Part shown: piece by piece, positions 34,086 through 35,541 of the stretch
How positions within the stretch are numbered: the stretch's first letter is position 1
Layout: each line of letters opens with the position of its first letter
Assembly: GCA_900544195.1 (NCBI GenBank)
Contig: UQUJ01000026.1
Span: forward strand, 1 to 35,541
Reading direction: 5' to 3'
From: an uncultured Alistipes sp.
GTDB lineage: Bacteria; Bacteroidota; Bacteroidia; Bacteroidales; UBA932
DNA: 35,541 bases
The notes under the pieces: model-generated
Database searches by the model: none
Told to the model about the DNA's origin: nothing
The model's input: the letters and a program-made list of their open reading frames with translations, nothing else
Position numbers and translations under genes: made by a program

Positions 34086-35474
34086 ATGAGATTCAGAAGT
34101 TTATTGGCCGCCATGTCACTTGTTCTGGCGGTATCATGCGCCACTTCCAAGGAGGAGGGGCCGATCAAGGTAGAGACACCTGCCCGTCCCGCGGGTCAGG
34201 AGAACGCGCTCGGGCTGACCGTGCCGGCGATGGACACCGTCCGTGTCGGTTTCGTCGGTGTCGGAATGCGCGGCTCAAGCGCCGTGGAGCGTTACACCTA
34301 CATTCCGGGCGTGAAGATCAACGCCCTTTGTGATGTCGAGGCCGACAGGGTTGAGGCCGCACAGAAGACCTTGGAGGACAGGGGGTTGCCTAGGGCTGCC
34401 GGTTATTCCGGATCCACCGAGGCCTACAAGGAACTCTGCGAGCGTGACGACATCGACCTTGTCTACATCTGCACTGACTGGAAGCATCACGTTCCGATCT
34501 CTCTCTATGCGATGGAGCATGGCAAAAATGTCGCCGTTGAGGTTCCGGCCGCGGCTTCTCTGGAGGACATCTGGGCTTTGATCAACATGTCCGAGAAGAC
34601 CCGTAAGCATTGCATGATGCTTGAGAACTGCTGCTATGATTTCTATGAGATGGCCGTCCTTACGATGGCTCAGAAGGGCTTGCTCGGAGAGATTCTCCAT
34701 GGAGAGGGTTCCTATCATCACAATCTGGATCCGTTCTGGGACTCCTATTGGAACAACTGGAGGCTTGATTTCAACAAGGAGGTCAAGGGTGATGTCTATC
34801 CTACCCACGGCCTCGGTCCGGTCTGCCAGGTGATGGACATCCATCGCGGCGACCGTTTCAAGACCCTTGTCGCGATGGAGACCAAGGCTGTGAACGGTCC
34901 TAAGCATGTGGAAGCCAGAACCGGAGAGAAATGTGAGGACTTCCAGAACGCCGATCTCACGATTACGATGATCACGACGGAGAAAGGCAAGACCATCCTC
35001 GTGGAACACGACGTGATGACGCCGCGCCCTTACAACCGCATGTACCAGATTGTAGGCAGCGAGGGCTATGCAGGGAAGTATCCGATCCAGCAGCTCTGTC
35101 TGAGGGACAACGCCTTGACCGAGGCTTCCACTGACTACCAGAACCTTGGCCGCGAGGTCACCTATTCGGGAGACAGGCTCAAGGCAATTCTTGAGGACAA
35201 CCGCAATCCGATTCTTACTCCTGAGCTTGAGGCTCTTGCAAAGCAGGTCGGAGGCCACGGAGGGATGGATTTCATCATGGACTACCGTCTGGTCTACTGT
35301 CTGAGGAACGGCCTTCCGCTTGACATGGATGTCTATGACATGGCCGAATGGTGCTGTCTCACGGAGCTGGGCAGAATCTCCATCGAGAACGGCAACGCTC
35401 CGGTCGAGGTCCCGGACTTCACACGTGGTGTCTGGGATCAGATCCAAGGCTTCTCCTACGCCTTTGCCAAGTAG
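34086..35474 (+). CDS. GH109-type alpha-N-acetylgalactosaminidase lipoprotein (Gfo/Idh/MocA fold)
   Basis: 462 residues with a lipoprotein signal (LVLAVSC, C18). A Rossmann NAD-binding domain begins at VRVGFVGVGMRG. The second domain carries features I associate with GH109 rather than ordinary dehydrogenases: AVEVPAAASLEDIW, MLENCCYDFYEM, GDVYPTHGLGPVCQ and VGGHGGMDFIMDY (about residue 390). GH109 enzymes use tightly bound NAD to remove terminal alpha-GalNAc, for example blood-group A caps or exposed mucin-core GalNAc. That fits the M60 and GH2 genes upstream. Other Gfo/Idh/MocA glycoside-processing oxidoreductases are the alternative. It contains no GAATAT site, and it has its own promoter after a 427-base gap. 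Confidence 0.92.
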   Translation: MRFRSLLAAMSLVLAVSCATSKEEGPIKVETPARPAGQENALGLTVPAMDTVRVGFVGVGMRGSSAVERYTYIPGVKINALCDVEADRVEAAQKTLEDRGLPRAAGYSGSTEAYKELCERDDIDLVYICTDWKHHVPISLYAMEHGKNVAVEVPAAASLEDIWALINMSEKTRKHCMMLENCCYDFYEMAVLTMAQKGLLGEILHGEGSYHHNLDPFWDSYWNNWRLDFNKEVKGDVYPTHGLGPVCQVMDIHRGDRFKTLVAMETKAVNGPKHVEARTGEKCEDFQNADLTITMITTEKGKTILVEHDVMTPRPYNRMYQIVGSEGYAGKYPIQQLCLRDNALTEASTDYQNLGREVTYSGDRLKAILEDNRNPILTPELEALAKQVGGHGGMDFIMDYRLVYCLRNGLPLDMDVYDMAEWCCLTELGRISIENGNAPVEVPDFTRGVWDQIQGFSYAFAK

Positions 35475-35487
35475 AGGTTTTCAAGAA

Positions 35488-35541
35488 TGAGTCCACTTGA
35501 AAAAGTGCCATTTGCCACTTTTTACCCCTTACAGATGTATC
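35488..35541. repeat. 5' part of a ~100-bp inverted-repeat element at the right window edge
   Basis: It begins with TGAGTCCACTTGAAAAAGT (35488-35506), the exact inverse of 59-77, and ends with the 31-base sequence shared with 1-31. Inside, AAAAAGTG (35499-35506) and CACTTTTT (35515-35522) can pair. It starts 13 bases after the GH109 stop. Joining this end and the left end through the shared 31 bases gives one element of about 100 bp with 19-bp terminal inverted repeats. Confidence 0.75.

Noticed and set aside
1..35541. Circular plasmid or phage closed by the 31-base end overlap
   Set aside because: The overlap has a mismatch, the ends rebuild a short inverted-repeat element, and there are no replication, mobilisation or phage genes.

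Overview
The window looks like a chromosomal segment from a gut-type Bacteroidota (Bacteroidales; I cannot fix the genus). The evidence is a SusC/SusD pair, Bacteroidetes-type promoters (TTTG, about 20 nt, TAnnTTTG), many lipoproteins, weak Shine-Dalgarno signals and fairly GC-rich coding sequence. There are no tRNA, rRNA, CRISPR or transposase genes. Both window ends lie inside copies of one repeat. The right end carries its 5' part and the left end its 3' part. Overlapped, they rebuild a ~100-bp element with 19-bp terminal inverted repeats.

Left half, minus strand (639-17189, read right to left). An almost gap-free gene run encodes a secreted endonuclease/exonuclease/phosphatase-family enzyme, a triple zinc-ribbon protein, a Ser/Thr kinase, a polytopic membrane protein, a zinc-ribbon protein with four AAA+ modules, a zinc-ribbon/FHA protein, a PP2C phosphatase, a large STAND NTPase with a HEPN-like N-terminal motif, a glycerophosphodiester phosphodiesterase lipoprotein, an unknown two-TM protein and a YwqG-like DUF1963 protein. 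Writer (kinase), eraser (PP2C) and reader (FHA) of phospho-Ser/Thr are translationally linked to the AAA+ and STAND machines. This is the best candidate here for an undescribed system. I infer phospho-controlled signalling, possibly a stress or defence response. No effector has been shown.

Middle (17259-22144). A GH97 glycosidase has its own clear promoter. An ATPase of the DUF234 type is transcribed divergently and has palindromes over its promoter. A ~1-kb stretch without a convincing gene, containing a strong hairpin, follows.

Right half, plus strand (22145-35474). A polysaccharide utilization locus encodes SusC, SusD, an F5/8-type-C-like surface lipoprotein, an M60 metallopeptidase lipoprotein, a GH2 beta-galactosidase and, after a gap with two copies of a foldable 82-nt repeat, a GH109-type alpha-N-acetylgalactosaminidase lipoprotein. 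With GH97 nearby, this set suggests use of host mucin O-glycoproteins. No PUL regulator is in the window.

Across the whole window the hexamer GAATAT (often the palindrome GAATATTC) is strongly over-represented on both strands and in all reading frames. It resembles a highly iterated palindrome, and it is scarce in the SusC/SusD genes and absent from the GH109 gene.
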